DNA from: Treponema sp.
Lineage (GTDB): Bacteria; Spirochaetota; Spirochaetia; Treponematales; Treponemataceae
Direction of reading: 5' to 3'
NCBI GenBank assembly: GCA_024691105.1
Contig: JAILNY010000139.1
Coordinates: 1 to 28,374, forward strand
Length of the DNA stretch: 28,374 nucleotides
Shown: one piece after another, positions 1 through 5,929 of the stretch
How the letters are laid out: the number at the start of each line of letters is the position of its first letter
Numbering within the stretch: the first letter of the stretch is position 1
Notes under the pieces: model-generated
What the model was told of the DNA's origin: nothing
Database searches by the model: none
Seen by the model: only the letters and a program-made list of their open reading frames with translations
Position numbers and translations under genes: made by a program

Positions 1-2
1 TC

Positions 3-31
3 TTGACCATATTCCACAAACGCTGTATAAC
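3..31 (+). promoter_or_regulatory. Sigma-70-type promoter of carA
   Basis: A TTGACC -35 box (3-8) and a TATAAC -10 box (26-31) are separated by exactly 17 bp. Transcription would start near position 38, only a few bases before the terminator-like hairpin at 42-92. The promoter therefore appears to feed a short attenuated leader in front of carA. No experimental start is known; the call rests on consensus match and spacing. Confidence 0.65.
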
Positions 32-41
32 TTTATCAAGC

Positions 42-92
42 AAAGGCGCTCTAACAACCGGATATCAGTCCGGCTTGAGGCGCTTTTTTTTT
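42..92 (+). terminator. Attenuator-like intrinsic terminator in the carA leader
   Basis: AAAGGCGC (42-49) pairs with GCGCTTTT (80-87), allowing one G-U pair. An inner stem CCGGA (58-62)/TCCGG (69-73) closes a 6-base loop, and a run of nine T (84-92) follows. The hairpin begins about 4 bases after the predicted transcription start and ends 57 bases before the carA ATG. This is the layout of a transcription attenuator rather than only the terminator of an upstream gene. No PyrR-binding consensus and no leader peptide with a ribosome-binding site is visible, so the signal that would relieve termination is unknown. Confidence 0.55.
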
Positions 93-116
93 AATTCAAG
101 CAGATTCAACCCAGGC

Positions 117-126
117 TTGCATGCAC
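117..126 (+). promoter_or_regulatory. Shared decamer TTGCATGCAC, carA copy
   Basis: TTGCATGCAC contains the palindrome TGCATGCA. The same ten bases recur at 4287-4296 in the leader of the carB C-half gene. In both cases the decamer lies between a terminator-like hairpin and the start codon. A one-mismatch copy (TTGAATGCAC) is at 4183-4192. A protein site or an RNA pairing element is possible; its function is inferred only from recurrence. Confidence 0.35.
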
Positions 127-149
127 TTAATTTGATAAGGAAGTTCAAA

Positions 150-1355
150 ATGGACACTGCGTATCTGATTCTTGCTGATGGAACGGTTTTTACAGGAAAA
201 GCCATTGGCAAAACGGGCTCAACTATTGGTGAAACGGTCTTTACAACCGGAATGACAGGTTACCTTGAAACGTTGACCGACCCAAGTTATTTTGGTCAGA
301 TTGTTACGCAGACTTTTCCGCTGATTGGAAACTACGGCGTTATTCCGGAAGATTTTGAAAGCAAACAGAGCTTTGTGCGCGGCTATATCGTGCGCGAAAT
401 AAGTGATTCACCTTCTAACTTTAGATGTGCAGGCAAGCTTGATGAATTTTTGAAAGCACAGAACATCGTTGGAATCTGCTCTATTGATACACGCGCGCTT
501 ACAAAAAAGCTCCGCGAAAGCGGTGTTATGAACGGAATGATAATAAGCGGCGTGTCTGAAGCGCCTGCTGTAGACAGCGCTCTTTTAGAAAAAATCAAAA
601 GCTATAAAATAGAAAAAGCTGTAGAAAGCGTTCAAAATGCGCGCGTTGCAGGTGTGACAAGTGCAGACGGGGCAAAAGTTGACGACCGCACGACCCAAAA
701 CGGCGCAAACTACCACGTTGTGCTTTTTGACTTTGGTGCAAAGGCAAATATCGAGCGCGAGCTTGAAAAACGCGGCTGCCGCGTTACAGTTGTTCCCTGC
801 GATACAAGTGCAAAAGATGTTCTTGCGTTAAACCCTGACGGAATCATGCTCAGTAACGGTCCTGGAGACCCGGCAGAAAACACGCTCATTATCCAGCAGA
901 TCCGCGAACTGTGCGAATGGAATAAAAACACCCTCGCGCAGTGCAAAAACGACAAAGCGGGCATAACTTCTGACAACACTTCCTGCAAAGCGGTTCCTAT
1001 TTTTGGAATATGTCTTGGCCACCAGATGCTGGCCCTTGCCCGAGGCGCAAAAACCAGCAAGCTCAAATACGGACACCGCGGCGGTAACCACCCATGCAAA
1101 GACCTGCAGACAGACCGCATATATATTACAAGCCAGAATCACGGCTATGCAGTAGAAACTTCGACCCTTCCGGAGTTTGCAAAGCTCAGTTTTATCAATG
1201 TAAATGATGACACCTGCGAAGGAGTAAGTTACACAGACATTCCGGCATTCAGTGTGCAGTTTCATCCGGAAGCCTGCGGCGGGCCGCACGATACTAATTT
1301 CCTGTTTGACAGATTTATCGACATGATTGCAAGCGAGGTAAAAAAATGCCATTAA
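150..1355 (+). CDS. carA: Carbamoyl-phosphate synthase small (glutaminase) subunit
   Basis: CarA hydrolyses glutamine and channels ammonia to the large subunit for carbamoyl phosphate, the precursor of pyrimidines and arginine. The 401-residue protein begins with a typical N-terminal domain (MDTAYLILADGTVFTGKAIG). The class I amidotransferase domain follows, with nucleophile Cys288 in GICLGHQ and His372/Glu374 in FHPEA. The ATG at 150 is chosen because upstream in-frame sequence runs through the hairpin at 42-92 and because AAGG lies just upstream. The protein is longer than the usual 360-380 residues mainly because of a Lys/Asn/Cys-rich insert around 258-281, just before the nucleophile strand. 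The gene overlaps the carB N-half by 10 bp, implying translational coupling. Function is firm. Confidence 0.96.
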   Translation: MDTAYLILADGTVFTGKAIGKTGSTIGETVFTTGMTGYLETLTDPSYFGQIVTQTFPLIGNYGVIPEDFESKQSFVRGYIVREISDSPSNFRCAGKLDEFLKAQNIVGICSIDTRALTKKLRESGVMNGMIISGVSEAPAVDSALLEKIKSYKIEKAVESVQNARVAGVTSADGAKVDDRTTQNGANYHVVLFDFGAKANIERELEKRGCRVTVVPCDTSAKDVLALNPDGIMLSNGPGDPAENTLIIQQIRELCEWNKNTLAQCKNDKAGITSDNTSCKAVPIFGICLGHQMLALARGAKTSKLKYGHRGGNHPCKDLQTDRIYITSQNHGYAVETSTLPEFAKLSFINVNDDTCEGVSYTDIPAFSVQFHPEACGGPHDTNFLFDRFIDMIASEVKKCH

Positions 1356-2926
1356 ATAAAAATATTCATAAAGTTATGGTAATTGGTTCCGGTCCGATAA
1401 TTATCGGTCAGGCAGCAGAATTTGACTATGCCGGAAACCAGGCCTGCCGCGCGCTTAAAAGCCTCGGGCTTGAAGTAGTCCTTGTTAACTCAAACCCGGC
1501 AACCCTTATGACCGACAAATCAATGGCAGACGAAATCTACATAGAGCCTCTTACACTCCGCACAGTAGAACGTATATTAGAAAAAGAAAAACCGGACTCG
1601 CTTCTTTCAACGCTCGGTGGCCAGACAGGCTTAACGCTGAGTATGGAGCTTGCAAAATCGGGCTTTCTTGAAAGTCACGGAGTTCAGCTTTTGGGAGCAG
1701 TTCCTGAGACAATCGACAAGGCCGAAGACCGCCAGATGTTTAAAGACATGATGGAAAAAATCGGCGAGCCTGTAATTCCGTCAAAGGTTGTTACAACATA
1801 CGAGGATGCAATCGATTTTGTTCATAACGTAATCGGACTACCGGCAATTATCCGACCGGCCTTTACCCTTGGTGGTACTGGAGGTGGAATTTGCCGTACA
1901 GAAATTCAGCTTGATGAAATTGTAAAGAACGGACTTCACCGCTCGCCGATTCATCAGATTCTGGTAGAAAAATGTATCTCGGGCTGGAAGGAAGTTGAAT
2001 TTGAAGTAATGCGTGACAGTCACGCAAATGTAATTACGGTCTGTTCAATGGAAAACGTCGACCCAGTAGGAATTCACACCGGAGACTCAATAGTTGTAGC
2101 GCCGACATTGACGCTTGCAGACAAAGAATATCAGATGCTCAGAACTGCAGCGCTCAATATTATCAGCGAGCTTAAAATTGAAGGCGGCTGCAACTGTCAG
2201 TTTGCGCTTAATCCCGACACTTTTGAGTATGCCGTTATCGAAGTTAACCCGCGCGTTTCGCGTTCTTCGGCACTGGCTAGTAAAGCAACCGGCTACCCTA
2301 TTGCAAAAGTTGCAGCGCTCATTGCAGTCGGCTTTACGCTTGATGAAATTCCAAACTTTGTTACTAAAAAAACAAAGGCATGCTTTGAACCTGTTTTAGA
2401 CTATGTCGTTGTTAAAATGCCAAAATTCCCGTTTGACAAATTTGTCTATGCAAAGCGCGACCTTGGAACCCAGATGAAGGCAACCGGCGAAGTTATGGCA
2501 ATCGGCCAAAGCTTTGAAGAAGCACTTTTAAAAGCGGTTCGCGGCGCAGAGTTAAAAACTTCTTCGCTTGATTTGCCGGCATTTGCGCGCGAGAGCGATG
2601 ACAAAATTATTACCCGAGTCGGTCTGTGCACTGACCAGAGAATCTTTGCAATTTATCAGGCATTAAAGCGCGGTCTTCTGGATATAGAAAAAATTCACCA
2701 GATAACAAAAATCGACAGATGGTTCTTGTGGAAGATTGAAGGAATCTGTAAGGCCGACGCTGAGGCAAAGGGCGAACTTCTCTACCCGCCGACATCATTT
2801 AAAATGGTCGACACCTGCGCAGGCGAGTTTGCAGCCGAGACTCCGTATTTTTATTCAACAAGTTCACTGCCGGATGGAAGCGAAAGCGAGAATGAGGCCG
2901 CAATTTACCTTGCAGAGCGCCAGTAG
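1346..2926 (+). CDS. carB: Carbamoyl-phosphate synthase large subunit, N-terminal half (split CarB)
   Basis: This 526-residue protein corresponds to the first half of the usual ~1070-residue CarB: the ATP-grasp unit that makes carboxyphosphate and carbamate from bicarbonate and ammonia, plus the oligomerization domain. Visible motifs are GSGPIIIGQAAEFDY (14-28), the glycine-rich loop RPAFTLGGTGGG (170-181), and IEVNPRVSRSSALASKATG (298-316). VDTCAGEFAAETPYFYSTS (488-506) marks the end of the domain. Between IDRWFLWKIE (456-465) and that motif there are only about 22 residues, where E. coli CarB has about 60, so a helical part of the oligomerization domain is missing. A short tail precedes the TAG. 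The start is supported by GAGG at 1335-1338 and the overlap with carA. The other half is encoded at 4331-5929. Confidence 0.94.
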   Translation: MPLNKNIHKVMVIGSGPIIIGQAAEFDYAGNQACRALKSLGLEVVLVNSNPATLMTDKSMADEIYIEPLTLRTVERILEKEKPDSLLSTLGGQTGLTLSMELAKSGFLESHGVQLLGAVPETIDKAEDRQMFKDMMEKIGEPVIPSKVVTTYEDAIDFVHNVIGLPAIIRPAFTLGGTGGGICRTEIQLDEIVKNGLHRSPIHQILVEKCISGWKEVEFEVMRDSHANVITVCSMENVDPVGIHTGDSIVVAPTLTLADKEYQMLRTAALNIISELKIEGGCNCQFALNPDTFEYAVIEVNPRVSRSSALASKATGYPIAKVAALIAVGFTLDEIPNFVTKKTKACFEPVLDYVVVKMPKFPFDKFVYAKRDLGTQMKATGEVMAIGQSFEEALLKAVRGAELKTSSLDLPAFARESDDKIITRVGLCTDQRIFAIYQALKRGLLDIEKIHQITKIDRWFLWKIEGICKADAEAKGELLYPPTSFKMVDTCAGEFAAETPYFYSTSSLPDGSESENEAAIYLAERQ

Positions 2927-2991
2927 CTTCTGAGTCCGCACTCTCAATGTGTTGCCAGCCAGGATTCATAACCCGCGCGGCCTAAAAGCGA

Positions 2992-3016
2992 TACCGATCG
3001 AGACGCGCGTTCGGTA
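2992..3016 (+). repeat. Inverted repeat in the GC-rich spacer after carB N-half
   Basis: TACCGA (2992-2997) pairs with TCGGTA (3011-3016) around a 13-base loop, and the element is flanked by direct repeats of AGCGAT. It lies in a patch richer in CG than the neighbouring cysK leader (about 2965-3040). No T-run follows, so it is not an ordinary intrinsic terminator. I see no gene in 2927-3077. It could be an mRNA 3' stabilising stem or a remnant of older sequence. Confidence 0.3.
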
Positions 3017-3077
3017 CAGCGATAAAAGTCCCATCGCACGAAAAATTCCCTAAAAAAATTCACAAAAAACGCCTATT

Positions 3078-3096
3078 ACCTATTGACAAAGTAGGG
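3078..3096 (+). promoter_or_regulatory. Putative repressor operator 1 of cysK
   Basis: ACCTATTGACAAAGTAGGG is an imperfect palindrome (ACCTA-N9-TAGGG) that completely covers the -35 box of the cysK promoter. It matches operator 2 (3127-3145) at 14 of 19 positions. A regulator bound here would block RNA polymerase. An Rrf2-family cysteine/Fe-S regulator (CymR- or IscR-like) is a possible ligand by context only. Confidence 0.5.
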
Positions 3097-3111
3097 AATT
3101 GCATTTATAAA
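3083..3111 (+). promoter_or_regulatory. Sigma-70-type promoter of cysK
   Basis: A consensus TTGACA -35 (3083-3088) and TATAAA -10 (3106-3111) are separated by 17 bp, one of the best promoter matches in the window. The start would fall near 3118, giving a leader of about 65 bases. The promoter makes cysK an independent transcription unit between the two carB halves. Confidence 0.75.
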
Positions 3112-3126
3112 TGAATCAGACAATAA

Positions 3127-3145
3127 ACCTATTTAGTTAGTAGGT
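3127..3145 (+). promoter_or_regulatory. Putative repressor operator 2 of cysK
   Basis: ACCTATTTAGTTAGTAGGT has perfect 5-base arms (ACCTA/TAGGT) around a 9-base centre. It lies just downstream of the predicted start of transcription, 49 bp centre to centre from operator 1. Conservation of ACCTATT on the left and AGTAGG on the right between the two copies points to one dimeric regulator binding twice. Confidence 0.5.
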
Positions 3146-3181
3146 ATTGATAGCAGAAAAAAGAAAAACAAGGAGTTTATA

Positions 3182-4120
3182 ATGGCAGACATCAAACAGA
3201 GTTCTTTAGAATTAATTGGAAAAACACCGCTTTTGCAGTTGAACGGCTATGCAAAAAAAACTGGCGCAAAAGACGCAAAGATTTTAGCAAAGCTTGAATA
3301 TTTAAATCCGGCAGGAAGTGTTAAAGACCGCGTTGCTATTTCTATGATTGAAGACGCAGAAGAAAAAGGTCTTCTCAAACCGGGTGCAACAATCATCGAA
3401 CCAACTTCTGGTAATACAGGTATTGGTCTTGCAGCTGTTGCAGCAGCAAAAGGTTATCATGCAATTCTTACATTGCCTGACACAATGAGTGTTGAACGCC
3501 GCAATCTTCTTAAAGCATACGGAGCAGAAATTGTTCTTACAGAAGGTGCAAAAGGTATGAAGGGTGCAATTGCAAAGGCAGAAGAACTCCATGCAGCAAC
3601 TCCAGGAAGTTTTATTCCAGGTCAGTTTGTAAACCCGGCAAACCCTGCAATTCATAAAAAAACAACAGGTCCAGAAATCTGGGAACAGACAGACGGAAAG
3701 GTTGATATCTTTGTTGCAGGTGTTGGTACAGGTGGTACTTTAACTGGTGTTGGTGAATATCTTAAGGAAAAAAATCCAAACGTAAAAATTGTTGCCGTTG
3801 AACCTGCTACCAGCCCGGTTCTTTCTAAGGGAACTGCCGGTGCACACAAAATTCAGGGAATCGGCGCAGGCTTTGTTCCTGATGTTTTGAATACAAAAAT
3901 CTATGATGAAATCATTACAATTGAAAATGATGATGCATTTACAGAAGGAAGAACTTTTGCACAGAGCGAAGGAATCTTAGTTGGTATTTCTTCTGGAGCA
4001 GCACTCAAAGCTGCACGCATTCTTGCAGAACGTCCGGAAAACAAAGGAAAGACAATCGTTGTTCTTCTTCCAGATTCTGGAGACAGATATCTTTCGACAC
4101 CACTTTTCAACGATAACTAA
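3182..4120 (+). CDS. cysK: Cysteine synthase (O-acetylserine sulfhydrylase)
   Basis: CysK is a PLP enzyme that makes L-cysteine from O-acetylserine and sulfide. The 312-residue protein has the family's usual length. It shows the PLP lysine Lys48 in NPAGSVKDR, the substrate loop TSGNTG (about 74-79), the phosphate-binding GVGTGGT and a GISSGAA segment, and ends in PDSGDRYLSTPLF. AAGGAG at 3170-3175 supports the ATG. Codon choice is biased to GCA, GGT and CTT and looks like that of a highly expressed gene, unlike the more GCG/CGC-rich carA and carB N-half. It has its own promoter with two operator-like palindromes. No inverted repeats or target duplications suggest a transposed insertion. CysK and CysM-type enzymes are hard to separate by eye, but the family is certain. 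Confidence 0.95.
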   Translation: MADIKQSSLELIGKTPLLQLNGYAKKTGAKDAKILAKLEYLNPAGSVKDRVAISMIEDAEEKGLLKPGATIIEPTSGNTGIGLAAVAAAKGYHAILTLPDTMSVERRNLLKAYGAEIVLTEGAKGMKGAIAKAEELHAATPGSFIPGQFVNPANPAIHKKTTGPEIWEQTDGKVDIFVAGVGTGGTLTGVGEYLKEKNPNVKIVAVEPATSPVLSKGTAGAHKIQGIGAGFVPDVLNTKIYDEIITIENDDAFTEGRTFAQSEGILVGISSGAALKAARILAERPENKGKTIVVLLPDSGDRYLSTPLFNDN

Positions 4121-4166
4121 AAATTGAAAACGAGCATCATAAAAAATGCGCGCAAAATGGCAAAGC

Positions 4167-4191
4167 TGCATTCTTCTAAAAGTTGAATGCA
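4167..4191 (+). repeat. Inverted repeat downstream of cysK
   Basis: TGCATTC (4167-4173) and GAATGCA (4185-4191) are perfect 7-base arms around an 11-base loop. It follows the cysK stop by about 47 bases and lacks a T-run. The right arm belongs to TTGAATGCAC, a one-mismatch copy of the decamer found in both carA and carB-C leaders. It could be an mRNA 3' stem or an operator for the next gene. Confidence 0.35.
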
Positions 4192-4192
4192 C

Positions 4193-4221
4193 TTCCCATA
4201 ACGTTGTAAAAGTGATATATT
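4193..4221 (+). promoter_or_regulatory. Weak candidate promoter of carB C-half
   Basis: TTCCCA (4193-4198) and TATATT (4216-4221) are 17 bp apart. Transcription would start near 4228, about 18 bases before the hairpin at 4246-4280, which would reproduce the carA arrangement. The -35 box matches the consensus at only four of six positions. Read-through from cysK is the alternative. Confidence 0.3.
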
Positions 4222-4245
4222 AGTTTTCAATAAAATGAATTGTCG

Positions 4246-4280
4246 ATGGCGACTCTACACATGGGGTCGCTATTTTTTTT
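4246..4280 (+). terminator. Intrinsic terminator or attenuator before carB C-half
   Basis: ATGGCGAC (4246-4253) pairs with GTCGCTAT (4266-4273), including one G-U pair, around a 12-base loop. Eight T (4273-4280) follow. It may simply end the cysK transcript, 126 bases after its stop. Because it lies in the leader of a second carbamoyl-phosphate synthase gene, with the carA decamer just behind it, an attenuation role is also plausible. Confidence 0.7.
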
Positions 4281-4286
4281 AGACTT

Positions 4287-4296
4287 TTGCATGCAC
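4287..4296 (+). promoter_or_regulatory. Shared decamer TTGCATGCAC, carB C-half copy
   Basis: This is identical to 117-126 in the carA leader and sits 7 bases after the T-run of the hairpin. CTTTTGC (4284-4290) can pair with GCAAAAG (4308-4314), so the decamer partly lies in the loop of a stem just ahead of the ribosome-binding site. Whether DNA-binding or RNA folding matters cannot be told from sequence. Confidence 0.35.
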
Positions 4297-4330
4297 GTTA
4301 TATTTACGCAAAAGCAACAGAGGAATAAAT

Positions 4331-5929
4331 ATGTCTGGCAAATCTAAAGGTACTATTGTTGTTTTAGGCTCGGGGCCAATTCGTATTGGACAGGGAATTG
4401 AATTTGATTATGCAAGCGTTCAATGTGTTCGTGCACTTAAGAAAATGGGCTACGAAGTTGCAATTATCAACAACAACCCGGAAACCGTTTCTACAGACTT
4501 TGATACTGCAGACAGACTTTACTTTGAACCACTGACGGGCAAAGACGTGATGAACGTCATTAATACCGAAAAACCGCTTGGCGTTGTTGCAGCCTTTGGT
4601 GGTCAGACAGCGATTAACCTTACAAAATATCTGGATAAAGAAGGCGTTCCGATTTTGGGAACAAGCGCGGATTCTATTGATCTTGCAGAAGACCGCGAAC
4701 GTTTTGAAGAACTTTGCGACCGTCTTGATATTAAACGTCCGCGCGGACTTACAGTATTTACAGAGGTAGAGGCGCTCGAGGCTGCTGAAAAAATTACTTA
4801 TCCTGTTTTGATGAGACCAAGCTATGTACTTGGCGGTCAGAACATGATTGTTGCACGCAACAGCGCTGATGTAAAAGAATACATGGCCATCATTCTCCGG
4901 CAAAAAATTGAAAACCCGGTTTTAATTGATAAATACATGGAAGGCAAAGAGCTTGAAGTTGACTGTATCTGCGATGGCGAAGATGTTTTGATTCCAGGCA
5001 TCATGGAGCACGTTGAACGCACAGGTATTCACTCAGGAGATTCGATTGCGGTATATCCTGGAACTTTTGAAAAAGAGATTGAAGAAAAAATTGTACGTCA
5101 AAGCTCTGATCTTGCGTTAGCACTTGGAACAAAGGGCCTTGTAAACATTCAGTACCTGATATACGCAGGCGATGACGGAAAGCCAGATCTTTACATCATC
5201 GAAGCCAATCCGCGTTCAAGCCGAACCGTTCCTTACCTTTCAAAGGTTTCTAATGTGCCGATGATTGAACTTGCAACACGTGCAATGATGGGAGAAAAAA
5301 TCCGCGACATGGGTTATGGCACAGGGCTGTACAGAAAGCCTGATTATTTTGCTGTTAAAGTTCCTGTGTTCAGTTTTGAAAAACTGATGGATGTTGATAC
5401 TCATCTTGGACCAGAGATGAAAAGTACCGGTGAAGTTTTGGGAATTGCTTCGACACGCGAAGAAGCGCTTTACAAGGGAATGGCTGGCGCCGGATGGAAG
5501 ATGACAAGACCGGACAAAAAGGATTCTGAAAAATATGGAGTTTTATTTTCTGTCCGTCAGTCTGATTTACCGGAGCTTCCTGAACTCGCAAAAAAATTCT
5601 ATGACCTTGGTTTTAAGCTTTACGCTACATCTGGAAACGCCGCTACGATTGAACGTTCCGGAATGGATGTTACTTACGTTGCAAAGGTTCATGAAAATTA
5701 TAATGACAATGTAATGACTTTGCTTGAAAGCGGAAAAATCGTTTATGTAATTTCAACTTCTGCAAAAGGACGAGATCCTGTTGCAGAAAGCGTAAAACTC
5801 AGACGCCTTGCAGTAGAACGTGACATTGACTGTCTTACAGCCATTGATACAGCAAATGCACTTGCAGACTGCCTGGCATCTCCTTACAGTCTTGATAACG
5901 CAAGTCTTGTTGATATTACAAAGATATAA
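4331..5929 (+). CDS. carB: Carbamoyl-phosphate synthase large subunit, C-terminal half (split CarB)
   Basis: This 532-residue protein matches the second half of CarB: the ATP-grasp unit that phosphorylates carbamate to carbamoyl phosphate, then the C-terminal MGS-like allosteric domain. Visible motifs are LGSGPIRIGQGIEFDY near residue 13, NNNPETVSTDFDTADRLYFEP, RPSYVLGGQNM, and IEANPRSSRTVPYLSKVS. The allosteric part (about 395-532) includes YATSGNAATIERSGMDV and VHE. A proper start is shown by AGAGGAATAAAT before the ATG. The N-terminus MSGKSKG looks like a genuine protein start at the domain junction, not a frameshift scar. The protein must act with the products of 150-1355 and 1346-2926. 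Annotators may use carB, carB2 or 'CPSase large subunit, C-terminal section'. Confidence 0.94.
   Translation: MSGKSKGTIVVLGSGPIRIGQGIEFDYASVQCVRALKKMGYEVAIINNNPETVSTDFDTADRLYFEPLTGKDVMNVINTEKPLGVVAAFGGQTAINLTKYLDKEGVPILGTSADSIDLAEDRERFEELCDRLDIKRPRGLTVFTEVEALEAAEKITYPVLMRPSYVLGGQNMIVARNSADVKEYMAIILRQKIENPVLIDKYMEGKELEVDCICDGEDVLIPGIMEHVERTGIHSGDSIAVYPGTFEKEIEEKIVRQSSDLALALGTKGLVNIQYLIYAGDDGKPDLYIIEANPRSSRTVPYLSKVSNVPMIELATRAMMGEKIRDMGYGTGLYRKPDYFAVKVPVFSFEKLMDVDTHLGPEMKSTGEVLGIASTREEALYKGMAGAGWKMTRPDKKDSEKYGVLFSVRQSDLPELPELAKKFYDLGFKLYATSGNAATIERSGMDVTYVAKVHENYNDNVMTLLESGKIVYVISTSAKGRDPVAESVKLRRLAVERDIDCLTAIDTANALADCLASPYSLDNASLVDITKI

Noticed and set aside
3..149. In-frame extension of carA to a TTG at position 3, adding 49 residues
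   Set aside because: The stretch contains the promoter and the terminator hairpin, has no family similarity, and the ATG at 150 gives the normal CarA N-terminus.
3302..3655. Minus-strand open frame opposite cysK rich in Cys (looks like a small Cys-rich protein)
   Set aside because: The Cys codons are the complement of the many GCA alanine codons of cysK; it has no start signal or homology and is a shadow frame.
2927..4330. cysK as cargo of a transposon inserted in carB
   Set aside because: No transposase, terminal inverted repeats or target-site duplication could be found around it.
4364..4903. Long minus-strand open frame (179 residues) opposite carB C-half
   Set aside because: Pure antisense of a highly conserved gene, Cys/Asn-rich by codon complement, no ribosome-binding site.
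1346..5929. Split carB as a sequencing error or a frameshifted pseudogene
   Set aside because: The halves are 1.4 kb apart, each intact with its own start and ribosome-binding site, and a complete cysK with its own promoter lies between them.
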